25,143 nt of DNA from an uncultured Acetobacter sp. (GCF_937875265.1 NZ_CALLXM010000074.1:1-25143), one strand, 5' to 3'. Positions 7,494 through 15,743 are shown, counted from the first letter of the stretch. The notes: generated by a model not told the origin, from the sequence alone. Numbers and translations are program-made.

Positions 7494-9701
7494 ATGCATC
7501 ATAGCAGAGTGCTTTGTGCCATCTCCTTTTCTCTCCTGATGAGTGGGCACGCTTTTGCTGCCGGGCAAGATGGCACCTCCCAAAAATCCGGCGTGGAAAA
7601 AACCTCTGATAAAGCAAGAGAAAAACCCAACGCCTCCGAGGAAAAGGAAACCACTGAGCATGTGGAAGTGAAAGGACGCAGGTTATCAACCATCGCGTCT
7701 TCTGCCACAAAAACGGATACTCCCCTCGTTGAGACTGCACAGTCTGTCACCGTCGTGACCCGTAATGAGATGGATATTCGCGGCGTTCTCAACCTCAATC
7801 AGGCCGTGCGCTATGCCGCAGGCATTACGCCTGATTTGCGTGGCGGCGGTGTTGGTACGCGCTATGACCAGTTTGCGCTGCGTGGCTTTTCTGTGCCGAC
7901 GTTTCTGGATGGTTTGCGATTGCAGGACAGCCCGATGGGATATGCCGTCGCACAGACAGATACTTCGCGGCTTGACCGGGTGGAAATTCTGAAAGGCCCG
8001 TCCTCTTCGCTGTATGGCCAATCCAGCCCCGGCGGCCTGACGGCCCTTTCGAGCAAACTCCCTACAAACCAGAGGTTTTACGGTGACGTAAACACGACGG
8101 GGGGCATGTTTGACCTTTATCGTGTGGATGCTGATGTAGGAGGCTATGCAACGGATAACGGCATGGTCCGTTACCGGCTGTACGGCACGGTGAATGGTCA
8201 GCACAGCCAGCTGGCACGTACCGGCACCCGCCGTTTCAGCATCAGTCCTTCTTTCACCTTTGGTGGAGACGGCCCAACCACTCTGACATTATTAGGAAAC
8301 TACCAGTATGACCCGGAAAACGGGACATATGGTGGTGTTCCTCTTGTTGGCTCTCTCAAACGGGCATCTTTTGGGTATCTTCCTCGTAATTTTTACGATG
8401 GAGACACGCCTTTTGAGAAGTTTAATCGTCGTCACGGCTCCCTTACCTACATTTTCAATCATAACTTTAATGATAAATGGAGCTTCACCTCACGCGGACG
8501 CTACGACGATATCAGAACCTCTTACCGCAGTATTTACAATGCCGGTTATTATACTGATGAAAGCGCCGGGATTTTACCCCGCTACGCCTTTGGTACGAAC
8601 GAACATACAAGTAATCTGACCTTTGATAGCCAATTCAAAGGACATGTACGCACAGGCCCGCTGAGCCATACAATGATGTTCGGTTTTGATTACATGCAGC
8701 AGCATGCAACAGAAATAGGGTTTTCCGGAAAAGCACCCGATATGAACGTATTTCATCCGGATTACCGGATGGACATTCCGGCCATGGCCCCATACGCAAA
8801 TTACACCACAGACTCTCACCAGATCGGGGCCTATGGTCAGGATGAGATCAAATGGGGTGGTCTGGTATTAACCGGAAGCCTGCGGAATGACTGGTATCGT
8901 TCACATCAGGTGGGACGTATTCCCCAATCAGATACTCATGAGTCGCCCAGCCAGATTACATGGCGCACGTCTGGCCTTTATCACTTCAAATTCGGCCTGG
9001 CCCCCTACATCAGCTACTCCACGTCCTTTCAGCCACAGTCCGGGATTGTTTCAAATGATGGTGGAAAAACCCTCCATCAGGCCAACCCGAGCGTTGGCAA
9101 ACAGCTTGAAGGCGGCTTGAAATACCAGATCCCTAATACCTCTGTTCTGTTTACCGCAGCAGGTTTCCATATTGAGCAGACAAATGTTCTCGTCTCAGTA
9201 GGAAATTACGGATACAGCACCCAGAGCGGCAAGGTGCATTCCGATGGCTTTGAGTTTGAAGCCCATGCTGAACCCTACAAGAATTTTGTCATCACGGCGG
9301 CTGTCAGTGTGCAGAAAGTGCGGGATGATTCAACCGGAAAACCGCTGATCCAATCAGGAAAAGGCAACGCATCCCTTTTTGCATTCTACACCATGCCCTC
9401 CGGCCCGGTGAAAGGACTGGGGTTTGGTGGCGGCATGCGTTACACCGCCAAGGCCTACGGGGGAGAAGCCTCTTACGGAAGCGTCTGGGTGCCAAACTAT
9501 GCGTTGTTTGATGGTTCCATACGATACGACTTGTCCAATATTTCTCCATCTCTGCGGGGATGGAATGTGGCCGCCAGCGTCCGAAACATTTTTGACAAGA
9601 AGTTTGTTTCCAACTGTCTGGCTTACGCCTCTTACGGTCAGGAATTCTGTTATTATGGTGAACGCCGTAATGCACAGGCCAGCGTCGGGTTCAGCTGGTA
9701 A
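7494..9701 (+). CDS. TonB-dependent siderophore receptor (FhuA/FpvA-like)
   Basis: Outer membrane gated channel that takes up ferric siderophores using TonB energy. Residues 1-22 form a signal peptide ending HAFA. After a charged linker comes the plug domain (about 65-190) with VETAQSVTVVTR, LRGFSVPTFLDGLR and the RLDRVEILKGPSSSLYGQSSPGG motif of the siderophore receptor family. A 22-strand barrel follows. Near the C-terminus two cysteines in VSNCLAYASYGQEFCYYGE are typical of ferrichrome/ferrioxamine-type receptors, and the chain ends in an aromatic residue (W). The 735 residues fit. GGA lies 8 bases before the ATG. No siderophore biosynthesis or ABC genes are adjacent, so use of foreign siderophores is likely but inferred. 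Confidence 0.92.
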   Translation: MHHSRVLCAISFSLLMSGHAFAAGQDGTSQKSGVEKTSDKAREKPNASEEKETTEHVEVKGRRLSTIASSATKTDTPLVETAQSVTVVTRNEMDIRGVLNLNQAVRYAAGITPDLRGGGVGTRYDQFALRGFSVPTFLDGLRLQDSPMGYAVAQTDTSRLDRVEILKGPSSSLYGQSSPGGLTALSSKLPTNQRFYGDVNTTGGMFDLYRVDADVGGYATDNGMVRYRLYGTVNGQHSQLARTGTRRFSISPSFTFGGDGPTTLTLLGNYQYDPENGTYGGVPLVGSLKRASFGYLPRNFYDGDTPFEKFNRRHGSLTYIFNHNFNDKWSFTSRGRYDDIRTSYRSIYNAGYYTDESAGILPRYAFGTNEHTSNLTFDSQFKGHVRTGPLSHTMMFGFDYMQQHATEIGFSGKAPDMNVFHPDYRMDIPAMAPYANYTTDSHQIGAYGQDEIKWGGLVLTGSLRNDWYRSHQVGRIPQSDTHESPSQITWRTSGLYHFKFGLAPYISYSTSFQPQSGIVSNDGGKTLHQANPSVGKQLEGGLKYQIPNTSVLFTAAGFHIEQTNVLVSVGNYGYSTQSGKVHSDGFEFEAHAEPYKNFVITAAVSVQKVRDDSTGKPLIQSGKGNASLFAFYTMPSGPVKGLGFGGGMRYTAKAYGGEASYGSVWVPNYALFDGSIRYDLSNISPSLRGWNVAASVRNIFDKKFVSNCLAYASYGQEFCYYGERRNAQASVGFSW

Positions 9702-9731
9702 GCCTTTTCAGCAGACTGCTTATATTTAAAT

Positions 9732-9763
9732 AAAAAACGGGCGACACCATTATGTGTCGCCCG
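9732..9763 (-). terminator. Terminator of the aminopeptidase/exported-protein unit
   Basis: Perfect 10-base arms CGGGCGACAC (9738-9747) and GTGTCGCCCG (9754-9763) with a 6-base loop. On the minus strand the stem is followed by six T (A-run 9732-9737). It ends the minus-strand unit and could also stop the convergent receptor transcript, though the plus side lacks a good T-run. Confidence 0.85.
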
Positions 9764-9791
9764 CCTTAACATTCAGCTCAGCACTGCCTGC

Positions 9792-10328
9792 TTACTGCGC
9801 AGACTGATGTTCAGCCCGTAAAACAGTAATCAGTTCCTGCAATTCCTGCGGGTTAGCCTTCAGGATTGCAACATTCTGAGCGTCCGGTGTCGGGATATTT
9901 CCCGTTGCCTGCCCCGGCGGCACATTCATCAAGCTGCCGGTCAGACCCACACAGGTCAGGCTCATCACAAATTCACGGGCCGTAAAACCATTGGTTTTTA
10001 GAATAGGCTCCAGACCCGGCATTTTATCGACCATGCCAATCTGCTCTTCCAATGACATACCCAGACGCCCTGGCGGCTGAATATGCGCAGCCTGAATGGA
10101 CTTAAGGGCTGAAGTCAGACGCGGCACCACGTTGGACGCCAGCTTATAATGCAGCGCCGTGTTCATATCACGCTGCAAGGTTGCCATCTGCTCGGGTGTC
10201 AGATTGGGTCTGGCAGCAGGCGCGCCCTGTGCCGGAGCTGGTGCGGCAGTTTGCGCCAGAGCAGGCTGAGCCAGCACAGTGCCAGCCACCAGAGCAGCAG
10301 CCAGAGCCATTTTGTTTATTGCTTGCAT
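9792..10328 (-). CDS. Small exported protein of unknown function
   Basis: I do not recognise the family. The 178-residue product starts with a clear Sec signal peptide (MQAINKMALAAALVAGTVLA, cleavage near QPALA-Q), followed by an Ala/Pro-rich linker and a mostly helical domain with a single Cys (SLTCVGLTG). The C-terminal half ends in a helix rich in Leu and Glu (PQELQELITVLRAE). The open frame reaches back to 10394, but the signal peptide begins at 10328, and AGGAAGGA lies upstream of that ATG. It follows the aminopeptidase by 47 bases and shares its terminator, so the two are probably one transcript. Periplasmic location is inferred from the signal peptide. Confidence 0.75.
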   Translation of the reverse strand: MQAINKMALAAALVAGTVLAQPALAQTAAPAPAQGAPAARPNLTPEQMATLQRDMNTALHYKLASNVVPRLTSALKSIQAAHIQPPGRLGMSLEEQIGMVDKMPGLEPILKTNGFTAREFVMSLTCVGLTGSLMNVPPGQATGNIPTPDAQNVAILKANPQELQELITVLRAEHQSAQ

Positions 10329-10375
10329 GAAACCATTGTCCTTCCTGAAAACAGAAATATCTTTCACAAATTTCA

Positions 10376-11653
10376 TCATGCTGAAATAGCCCATTCGCCT
10401 TTGCGCATCAGGGGTACAGCAGTTCCGTTTGCATCAATGCCGTCCACGTCAATTTCGCCGGAACCAATCATCCAGTCGATATGGATCAGGCTGCTGTTAG
10501 CCCCACGTGCTGCCAGAGCAGCGTCATCCTGACCGGCCGTGTCCAGCATGCATTTGTTATACGCCTGCCCCAGCGCGATATGGCTGGCTGCATTTTCATC
10601 AAACAGCGTGTTTTGAAACAGGACCCCGCTGTGCGAGATAGGAGAGGAGTGCGGCACAAGGGCAACCTCACCCAGCCTGCGCGACCCTTCATCCGTATCC
10701 AGCACGCGCGCCAGAACCTCTTCCCCTTTTGCGGCATGCATTTCAACAATTTTGCCGCCTTCAAACCGGACACGGATCTGGTCAATCAACGTGCCTTGAT
10801 GAGAAAGCGGTTTGGTGCTGGCCACATACCCGTCCACCTTCAGACGGTGCGGCGTGGTGAAGACTTCTTCAGTCGGGATATTGGGGTTACAGACAATGCC
10901 ATTCCCCGCTTTTTCTGAACCACCAGCCCAGTCATGCCCATCAGCCAGACCAACCATCAGGTCTGTTCCCGGCCCGGTAAAATGTAGCGCCGCGTAACGA
11001 GCATCATTCAGGAACGTGGCCCGACGATGCAGCGTGGCGTTATGCTCTGCCCAGTCTGCTACCGGGTCTTCTCCCGTCAGGCGGGATGCTTCAAAAATAG
11101 CCTGCCACAAACGCGCCACAGCCTGATCTTCCGGCAGATCAGGAAACACCACTTTGGCCCATGCTGGCGTGGCGGTGGCGATAATATTCCAGTTCACATC
11201 AAAATTGGTGATGATCTCCATGGCGGGCTTGTTCACGCGGGATGCCGCACGGCTGGCGCGGGAAATATGCTCCGGGTTCTGCCCTGCCAGCAAAGCCGGG
11301 TTACTGCCGGTTATGGCCAGACGCGCAGCCCCGGCACGAAAACCATCCGCCATACCACGGGCCAGCCAGTCGGCTGCCGTATCAAACGTTTCTGCATGCC
11401 CAAAGCGGTAGCGGGCCAGCGTTGTCTCTTCATCTGCATAAAAGGTGGTGACGAGTGACGCCCCGGCTTTATAGGCGTGTTCTGTCACGCGCCTGACCAG
11501 CGGCACGGCATCCAGCGGCGCGGTGATAATGACCTGCTGCCCCGGTGACACATTCAGGCCGGTACGCACGGCCACTTCTCCCAGCCGATCCAGCATGCTG
11601 GCCAGCGTTTTCTTTTCCGGTGCGGCGTTCTGCCCCTGTGACGAGCCTGTCAT
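10376..11653 (-). CDS. M29 family metallo-aminopeptidase (AmpS/PepS type)
   Basis: Cytosolic two-metal aminopeptidase that releases N-terminal residues from peptides. All family ligands can be placed: Glu263 in NIPTEEVFTTP, Glu329 in RRLGEVALV, His358 in NAASHIALG, Tyr365 in AYNKC, and His391/Asp393 in IHIDWMIGS. The spacings between them (66, 29, 33, 2) equal those of the Thermus enzyme. The 425 residues are slightly longer than the usual ~410 because of a charged N-terminal tail. AAAGGA lies 6 bases before the ATG. It is the first gene of a two-gene minus-strand unit. Confidence 0.95.
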   Translation of the reverse strand: MTGSSQGQNAAPEKKTLASMLDRLGEVAVRTGLNVSPGQQVIITAPLDAVPLVRRVTEHAYKAGASLVTTFYADEETTLARYRFGHAETFDTAADWLARGMADGFRAGAARLAITGSNPALLAGQNPEHISRASRAASRVNKPAMEIITNFDVNWNIIATATPAWAKVVFPDLPEDQAVARLWQAIFEASRLTGEDPVADWAEHNATLHRRATFLNDARYAALHFTGPGTDLMVGLADGHDWAGGSEKAGNGIVCNPNIPTEEVFTTPHRLKVDGYVASTKPLSHQGTLIDQIRVRFEGGKIVEMHAAKGEEVLARVLDTDEGSRRLGEVALVPHSSPISHSGVLFQNTLFDENAASHIALGQAYNKCMLDTAGQDDAALAARGANSSLIHIDWMIGSGEIDVDGIDANGTAVPLMRKGEWAISA

Positions 11654-11675
11654 TCCAATCCTTTCCCTGCATAAG

Positions 11676-11691
11676 CGGGGAGTGCTCCCCG
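11676..11691 (-). repeat. Short perfect inverted repeat in the aminopeptidase leader
   Basis: CGGGGAG/CTCCCCG arms with a 2-base centre, 23 bases before the aminopeptidase ATG. It has no T-run. It may be a leader hairpin or an operator. Nothing else is recognisable in the 149-base gap to the DUF1643 gene. Confidence 0.4.
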
Positions 11692-11802
11692 TCTCGTTGC
11701 CGGCCGCACCACATGGACTGCACTACGGCACGATCTTGCTCATGCTGATCGGATACTGAAGCTAAGCATCCGTCAACCGTCTGAACCGCCACGCAACCCT
11801 GA

Positions 11803-12357
11803 TCAGGACGCAGGCAGCAGCACCGGTTTGAGTGCAGCAGGCAAGTAAAGCGGATGACATGGGCGCCCGTTGACCCCCACCTTCATGGCATACACCGCAA
11901 TGCCGTGCTGCTGGAGGGTGTGCACAACCTCAGGCCCACGCTCGTGCAGGGCCTTGTGATGCGGGGCACCGTAAGCGGCGATCACCAGATCCGCTTCCCG
12001 CGCCATATCCAACAGAGCGGCATCATTCTCCGGCCCCACAGGGTCCGGTGTTTCCAGCAGGCGTTTCTGGTCCGTGCAGCGATAGGCAAACGTATTGCCC
12101 ACCAGAATACCGCCATAACCCCACGCACGGGCATAACGCTGGCACTTGGCGACTGTGCGGTCATCCCCTTCTTCCGTGGCCACGGAAGGGTTCATCATCA
12201 GCCACATCACAACAGGACGGGACGCATCCCACACGCGCTTCAGCTTATAACGGTAGCACTGGTCCGGCCCGCCATAGCTTGCCGTACTCACCACATCATC
12301 AGACAAACCGAGCGGGCGGGAATTCCCGACGTGATGCGCGTTAAAAAGATCCTGCAT
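11803..12357 (-). CDS. DUF1643 domain-containing protein
   Basis: A 184-residue soluble protein of a widespread family with no settled function. Family hallmarks: YRYKLKRVWD near residue 36, the strongly conserved WLMMNPSVATEEGDDRTV block (52-69), CQRYARAWGYGG, GNTFAYRCTD, and a central Rossmann-like strand VIAAYGAP, with CHPLYL near the end. No signal or membrane segment. The ATG at 12357 has only a weak purine-rich upstream sequence. It is transcribed as the aminopeptidase is, but a 149-base gap suggests an independent unit. Confidence 0.88.
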   Translation of the reverse strand: MQDLFNAHHVGNSRPLGLSDDVVSTASYGGPDQCYRYKLKRVWDASRPVVMWLMMNPSVATEEGDDRTVAKCQRYARAWGYGGILVGNTFAYRCTDQKRLLETPDPVGPENDAALLDMAREADLVIAAYGAPHHKALHERGPEVVHTLQQHGIAVYAMKVGVNGRPCHPLYLPAALKPVLLPAS

Positions 12358-12566
12358 GTGCGGCCCCGGACAGTAATGTACAACACGCCTCCCAAGAGAA
12401 GACAGACCACTGGTTTTAAACAGAAAGCTCTGTCAGGGAAGACACAGTACGCATGACGCACAAGAAAGCTCTGTTCTGTGCTGGACGGATTGCGCGGTGT
12501 TTTATCTGTAAAACTGGAGGGGGTGCTGCATTGGGCAGCGTGATCGGGTCCGGCTGGCGGCCCGCC

Positions 12567-12602
12567 CCGGACTGACGTCATTCCTCAGGAATGACGGTCC
12601 GG
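12567..12602. repeat. Stem-loop with nested palindrome
   Basis: Outer arms CCGGAC (12567-12572) and GTCCGG (12597-12602) flank a perfect inner palindrome GTCATTCCT/AGGAATGAC (12577-12585, 12587-12595), giving 15 paired positions with one asymmetric bulge. There is no T-run on either strand, so it is not a classical terminator. Confidence 0.6.
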
Positions 12603-12626
12603 ACACCTGTGTTCACCTTTTATGGA

Positions 12627-12643
12627 TGTGGCGCGGCGCCACA
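12627..12643. repeat. Perfect 8-base inverted repeat
   Basis: TGTGGCGC, one base, GCGCCACA. It lies about 47 bases beyond the stop of the small peptide gene on the minus strand, where it could slow or stop transcription, although no T-run follows. Confidence 0.5.
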
Positions 12644-12689
12644 ACAGGCTGACACAGGGGAGAAAACAGACTGAAAAGCGTAAGAACGC

Positions 12690-12821
12690 TCAGGCTGTGC
12701 GGTCAGAAAACGCAGTAGCCAGCATCAGCATGGCAACAATCGGCAGGAACGCAAGCATCGGAGCCATCGGGGCAACCTGCATGGCAGAAGAAATGGCGTC
12801 ATTAACAACATGAATAAGCAT
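12690..12821 (-). CDS. Putative 43-residue Met-rich single-span membrane peptide
   Basis: Not a known family to me. The frame starts ATG at 12821 with GAGGA about 9 bases upstream and encodes 43 residues with seven Met, one hydrophobic span (APMLAFLPIVAMLMLATAF, about residues 20-38) and a short charged tail SDRTA before TGA. An amphipathic N-terminus (HVVNDAISSAMQ) precedes the span. The GC-rich third codon positions in the middle and the good ribosome site support coding; the small size argues for caution. A structured leader lies upstream and inverted repeats downstream. Confidence 0.5.
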   Translation of the reverse strand: MLIHVVNDAISSAMQVAPMAPMLAFLPIVAMLMLATAFSDRTA

Positions 12822-12845
12822 TATGTATTTTCCTCAAGAATCAGT

Positions 12846-12872
12846 GTGTGGGAGGCTAAAACCACACCTCCC
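12846..12872 (-). promoter_or_regulatory. Two mutually exclusive hairpins in the small-peptide leader
   Basis: GTGTGG (12846-12851) can pair with CCACAC (12862-12867), and GGGAGG (12850-12855) can pair with CCTCCC (12867-12872). The arms overlap, so only one hairpin can form at a time. The element is 25-51 bases before the ATG of the 43-residue peptide. It could act as a switch, but this is inference from the sequence. Confidence 0.35.
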
Positions 12873-13297
12873 TTCACTTGCGCAACAGAAAAATAAAAGA
12901 ACCCAGACATCGAGAAAACGCATAATGAATCACAGTTTTATAAACTGATATTCCAGTAATCATTTCAAGAGAGCGCTGTATTTTATCACCATACCCCGAT
13001 AATATTTGTAGTATAAAAAACAAGCATCAACACCCGTAGTACCCCTGCGTTTCTGAGAAACAGCACATTTTCACGCCAGTTGATCAATTTTTGGGCACAA
13101 CGATTTCGTGATGAAAACTCGGCAGTTTTTTGGGTTTTTTCTTACTTTTCCCAAAATAAACTCTGGTCGTGCATACACTCCGCCCCACTCACCGGTAGAA
13201 AAAAGAGGGATTCGTCCCGCGTCGCACACCCGTTACAGCCTTGCACCCGGCGCATTTTACGCCCAAGTAGCAGGCTTAACAGTCATTTTATGCCCCT
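12873..13297. other. AT-rich intergenic region before the LysR gene
   Basis: About 425 bases without a supportable gene. It is AT-rich to about 13160 and contains an inverted repeat TTTTGGG (13128-13134)/CCCAAAA (13150-13156) with a pyrimidine-rich loop. It must contain the promoters of the small peptide (minus) and of the LysR gene (plus), but I cannot place them with confidence. Confidence 0.45.
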
Positions 13298-14236
13298 ATG
13301 GACCAGCGATACCGCATCCCCCCTCTGGCTGCCCTGAACGCCTTTGCCGCCTTTGCCCGCACGGGTGGCATTCGGCGTGCCGCAGCGGAACTGCGCGTGG
13401 ACCATGCGGCCATCAGCAGGCACGTTCGGGACCTGGAACAGGTGCTCGGCACAACGCTTAGAGACCGTACAACAGGCGGCCTCACACTGGCAGGGCAGAC
13501 GTATTATACCCAGATCATCCCTCATCTGGACGGGCTGGCGCGGGCAACAGCAGAAATCCGGCAGCAGACCCCAAACCTCACCGTAACCTGCGTGCATGGC
13601 TTTGCGTATCACTGGCTGTTGCCGCGCCTTGCAATCTTTCGGCGTGCGCATCCACGGATGGATTTTCTCCTGCGTCCGATTGATGCCAACACCGCTTTTC
13701 ATGCGACGGGCATTGCCGCAGATACGCATGCTGATATTTGCTACGTGCGGGACACAACCGCTGCCTTCACTCTGCGTGGGTTATGCAGCGTGGATATTGC
13801 GCGCCCCCCGGTCTTTCCGGTGATCTCCCCCGCAGGCCTTGAAGCACTAGGAGGGCAACCGGAAACATTAACCGCGCTGCTACATGCCCCTCTGTTGCAA
13901 GAAGAAGATGATACGGAATGGCGGTTGTGGTTTCAGGCCCAGCATGTGCCCGCCAAAACCATTCCCTGTGCGGGACGCCTCTGGCAGGCCCACATTACTC
14001 TGGCCGCAGCCCGGGCAGGAGAAGGCATTGCCTTGAGCAATCCGTTCCTGCTGGGGGATGATCTGGAAACCGGGCGCCTGATCCGCATCCAGCCAACCCG
14101 AACCCCCATCCAAAACACGCCCCTTGGGTCTTATGTGTTGCGCGCTACAGAACGAGGCTGGGAAAATCGGGGGCTAAGCCTTTTTCGAGACTGGCTTCTG
14201 GAGCAGATCGCGAGTGAGAGACTGGCTGTCGCCTGA
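13298..14236 (+). CDS. LysR-family transcriptional regulator (GcvA-like)
   Basis: The N-terminal winged helix-turn-helix (about residues 5-65) reads LAALNAFAAFARTGGIRRAA, then AAISRHVRDLEQVLGTTL with the recognition helix, followed by GLTLAGQTYY. An effector-binding domain fills residues ~90-300 (TVTCVHGFAYHWLLPRLAIF). The 312 residues are typical. The ATG lacks an evident Shine-Dalgarno. The gene lies directly upstream of, and in the same direction as, the GabT-type aminotransferase, 140 bases apart, so it may control that gene; LysR regulators are more often divergent from their targets, so this is only a suggestion. Confidence 0.92.
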   Translation: MDQRYRIPPLAALNAFAAFARTGGIRRAAAELRVDHAAISRHVRDLEQVLGTTLRDRTTGGLTLAGQTYYTQIIPHLDGLARATAEIRQQTPNLTVTCVHGFAYHWLLPRLAIFRRAHPRMDFLLRPIDANTAFHATGIAADTHADICYVRDTTAAFTLRGLCSVDIARPPVFPVISPAGLEALGGQPETLTALLHAPLLQEEDDTEWRLWFQAQHVPAKTIPCAGRLWQAHITLAAARAGEGIALSNPFLLGDDLETGRLIRIQPTRTPIQNTPLGSYVLRATERGWENRGLSLFRDWLLEQIASERLAVA

Positions 14237-14296
14237 CACACGAAGCTGGTGACAATCCATCACCACATTCATGAGAAAAAATCGCCTCCCGCCAAG

Positions 14297-14365
14297 CCTG
14301 AAAACCCCTTACGACATTCAAACAATTCTATTGGGCTGCCTTGCGCACGCAGCCTTGTTTTCAGG
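14297..14365 (+). promoter_or_regulatory. Leader structure that can hide the aminotransferase ribosome site
   Basis: CCTGAAAAC (14297-14305) is perfectly complementary to GTTTTCAGG (14357-14365), and the latter contains most of the Shine-Dalgarno (CAGGAG) of the following gene. Nested inside is a GGCTGC (14334-14339)/GCAGCC (14349-14354) hairpin followed by TTGTTTT, which also resembles a weak terminator. The layout fits an attenuator or translational switch, or simply the LysR gene terminator. Pairing is seen; function is inferred. Confidence 0.45.
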
Positions 14366-14376
14366 AGCCAAAAAAC

Positions 14377-15663
14377 ATGAGCACAACAAATAAGGATCTT
14401 CTGACTCGCCGCGCCGCCGCAGTGCCCCGCGGTGTGGCTTCTTCCACCCCCATTTTTGCAGATCGTGCTGAAAACGCAGAACTGTGGGACGTAGAAGGCC
14501 GCCGTTATATTGATTTCGGAGGCGGCATTGCCGTGCTGAATGTCGGGCATCGTCACCCCAAAGTTATGGCGGCAGTTAAAGCCCAGCTTGAGCGGTTTAC
14601 GCACACCGCGTTTCAGGTTTCACCCTACGAATCTTATATTGAGCTGGCTGAGAAACTGAATGAACGTGCTCCGTTCTCCGGCCCAGCCAAGACCATTTTC
14701 TTCTCCACGGGCGGGGAGGCGACCGAAAACGCGGTGAAAATTGCGCGCGCGGCAACGGGCCGAAATGCCGTTATCGCATTCTGTGGGGGCTTTCATGGCC
14801 GCACCCTGCTCGCCTCCGCCATGACAGGAAAAGTGCTTCCTTACAAAGCACCTTTTGGAACACTCCCAGGGCAGGTTTATCACCTTCCCTTCCCAGACAG
14901 CGATGTAACAGTAGAAGACAGCCTGAAAATGCTGCACTTCCTGTTTGCGGCGGATATTGGCCCCACACAGGTCGCTGCAATTATCATTGAGCCCGTACAG
15001 GGTGAAGGCGGGTTCCGGGTTGCTCCGACGGCTCTGCTGAAAGAACTCCGCCGCCTGTGCAATGAGCACGGCATCAAACTGATTGCTGATGAAGTGCAGA
15101 GCGGCTTTGCCCGTACAGGCAAGATGTTTGGTATTGAACATTCCGGCGTTGAGCCTGATCTGGTCTCGGTCGCAAAATCTCTTGGTGGAGGCCTGCCCAT
15201 TTCCGGTGTGATTGGCCGCGCCGAACTGATGGACTCCGTCCCGCCCGGCGGCCTTGGTGGCACCTATGCCGGCGCACCGCTCGCCTGTGCCGCAGCCCTT
15301 GCTGTGCTGGATGTCATTGAAGAAGAAAAACTTCTGGACCGCGCCAACGCAATGGGAGACCGCCTGCGGGCCCGCATTGAAAGCTGGCATAAACGCACCG
15401 ACCTGCTGCCCATCAGCATGCCGCGTGGTCTGGGCGCCATGATTGCTTTCGATATTCTGGAAAGCAACGGCGGAACAGAACAGCGTGCCGGAGCTGCTGG
15501 ACCGCTGTGTAATCTGGCCTGTGAAAAAGGCCTGATCCTGCTGGCATGTGGTGTGAAAGGGGCGACCATTCGTATCCTGACACCTATGACGGCATCTGAT
15601 GCCCTGCTGGATGAAGGCCTGGATCTGCTCGAACAGACACTGGTGGATGCTGCAAAGGCATAA
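14377..15663 (+). CDS. gabT: Class III PLP aminotransferase, 4-aminobutyrate transaminase type
   Basis: Transfers the amino group of 4-aminobutyrate (or a similar omega-amino acid such as 5-aminovalerate) to 2-oxoglutarate, giving succinate semialdehyde. The motifs are of the GabT branch: DFGGGIAVLNVGHRHP, FSTGGEATENAVKIAR (cofactor phosphate), GGFHGRT, IIEPVQGEGGF, LIADEVQSGFARTGKMF, and the Schiff-base lysine K267 in SVAKSLGGGLP (K268 in the E. coli enzyme). The 428 residues fit. The frame is open from TTG 14341, but ATG 14377 with AGGAG upstream is the start. No succinate semialdehyde dehydrogenase gene lies next to it. Substrate could differ from GABA. Confidence 0.9.
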   Translation: MSTTNKDLLTRRAAAVPRGVASSTPIFADRAENAELWDVEGRRYIDFGGGIAVLNVGHRHPKVMAAVKAQLERFTHTAFQVSPYESYIELAEKLNERAPFSGPAKTIFFSTGGEATENAVKIARAATGRNAVIAFCGGFHGRTLLASAMTGKVLPYKAPFGTLPGQVYHLPFPDSDVTVEDSLKMLHFLFAADIGPTQVAAIIIEPVQGEGGFRVAPTALLKELRRLCNEHGIKLIADEVQSGFARTGKMFGIEHSGVEPDLVSVAKSLGGGLPISGVIGRAELMDSVPPGGLGGTYAGAPLACAAALAVLDVIEEEKLLDRANAMGDRLRARIESWHKRTDLLPISMPRGLGAMIAFDILESNGGTEQRAGAAGPLCNLACEKGLILLACGVKGATIRILTPMTASDALLDEGLDLLEQTLVDAAKA

Positions 15664-15688
15664 CGCCAGCGAGTCACTAACAGACTAT

Positions 15689-15729
15689 AAAAAAGGGGAT
15701 GAGCCTGTTCTGGCATCATCCCCTTTTTT
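15689..15729 (+). terminator. Bidirectional terminator between gabT and rcnB-like gene
   Basis: GGGGATGA (15695-15702) pairs with TCATCCCC (15716-15723); the stem is flanked by A6 (15689-15694) and T6 (15724-15729), so it works on both strands. It ends the aminotransferase transcript and, on the other strand, the RcnB-domain gene. Confidence 0.92.
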
Positions 15730-15743
15730 ACAGATACGCTTAT

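Larger units (their letters stand above)
12358..12689. other. Non-coding stretch with several inverted repeats
   Basis: No supportable gene. It holds a repeated 12-mer AGAAAGCTCTGT (near 12422 and 12463), a strong stem-loop at 12567-12602 and a perfect GC palindrome at 12627-12643. On the minus strand it lies between the 43-residue peptide gene and the DUF1643 gene and may be a long untranslated region or encode a small RNA. Confidence 0.45.

Noticed and set aside
11469..11792. 107-codon minus-strand frame spanning the aminopeptidase start and upstream gap
   Set aside because: Mostly overlaps the aminopeptidase in another frame and has no family resemblance.
12622..12813. 63-codon plus-strand frame in the gene-poor stretch
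   Set aside because: It overlaps the better supported 43-residue frame on the other strand and lacks a ribosome site.
14620..15390. 256-codon open frame on the minus strand opposite gabT
   Set aside because: Antisense shadow of a complete aminotransferase gene with all motifs.
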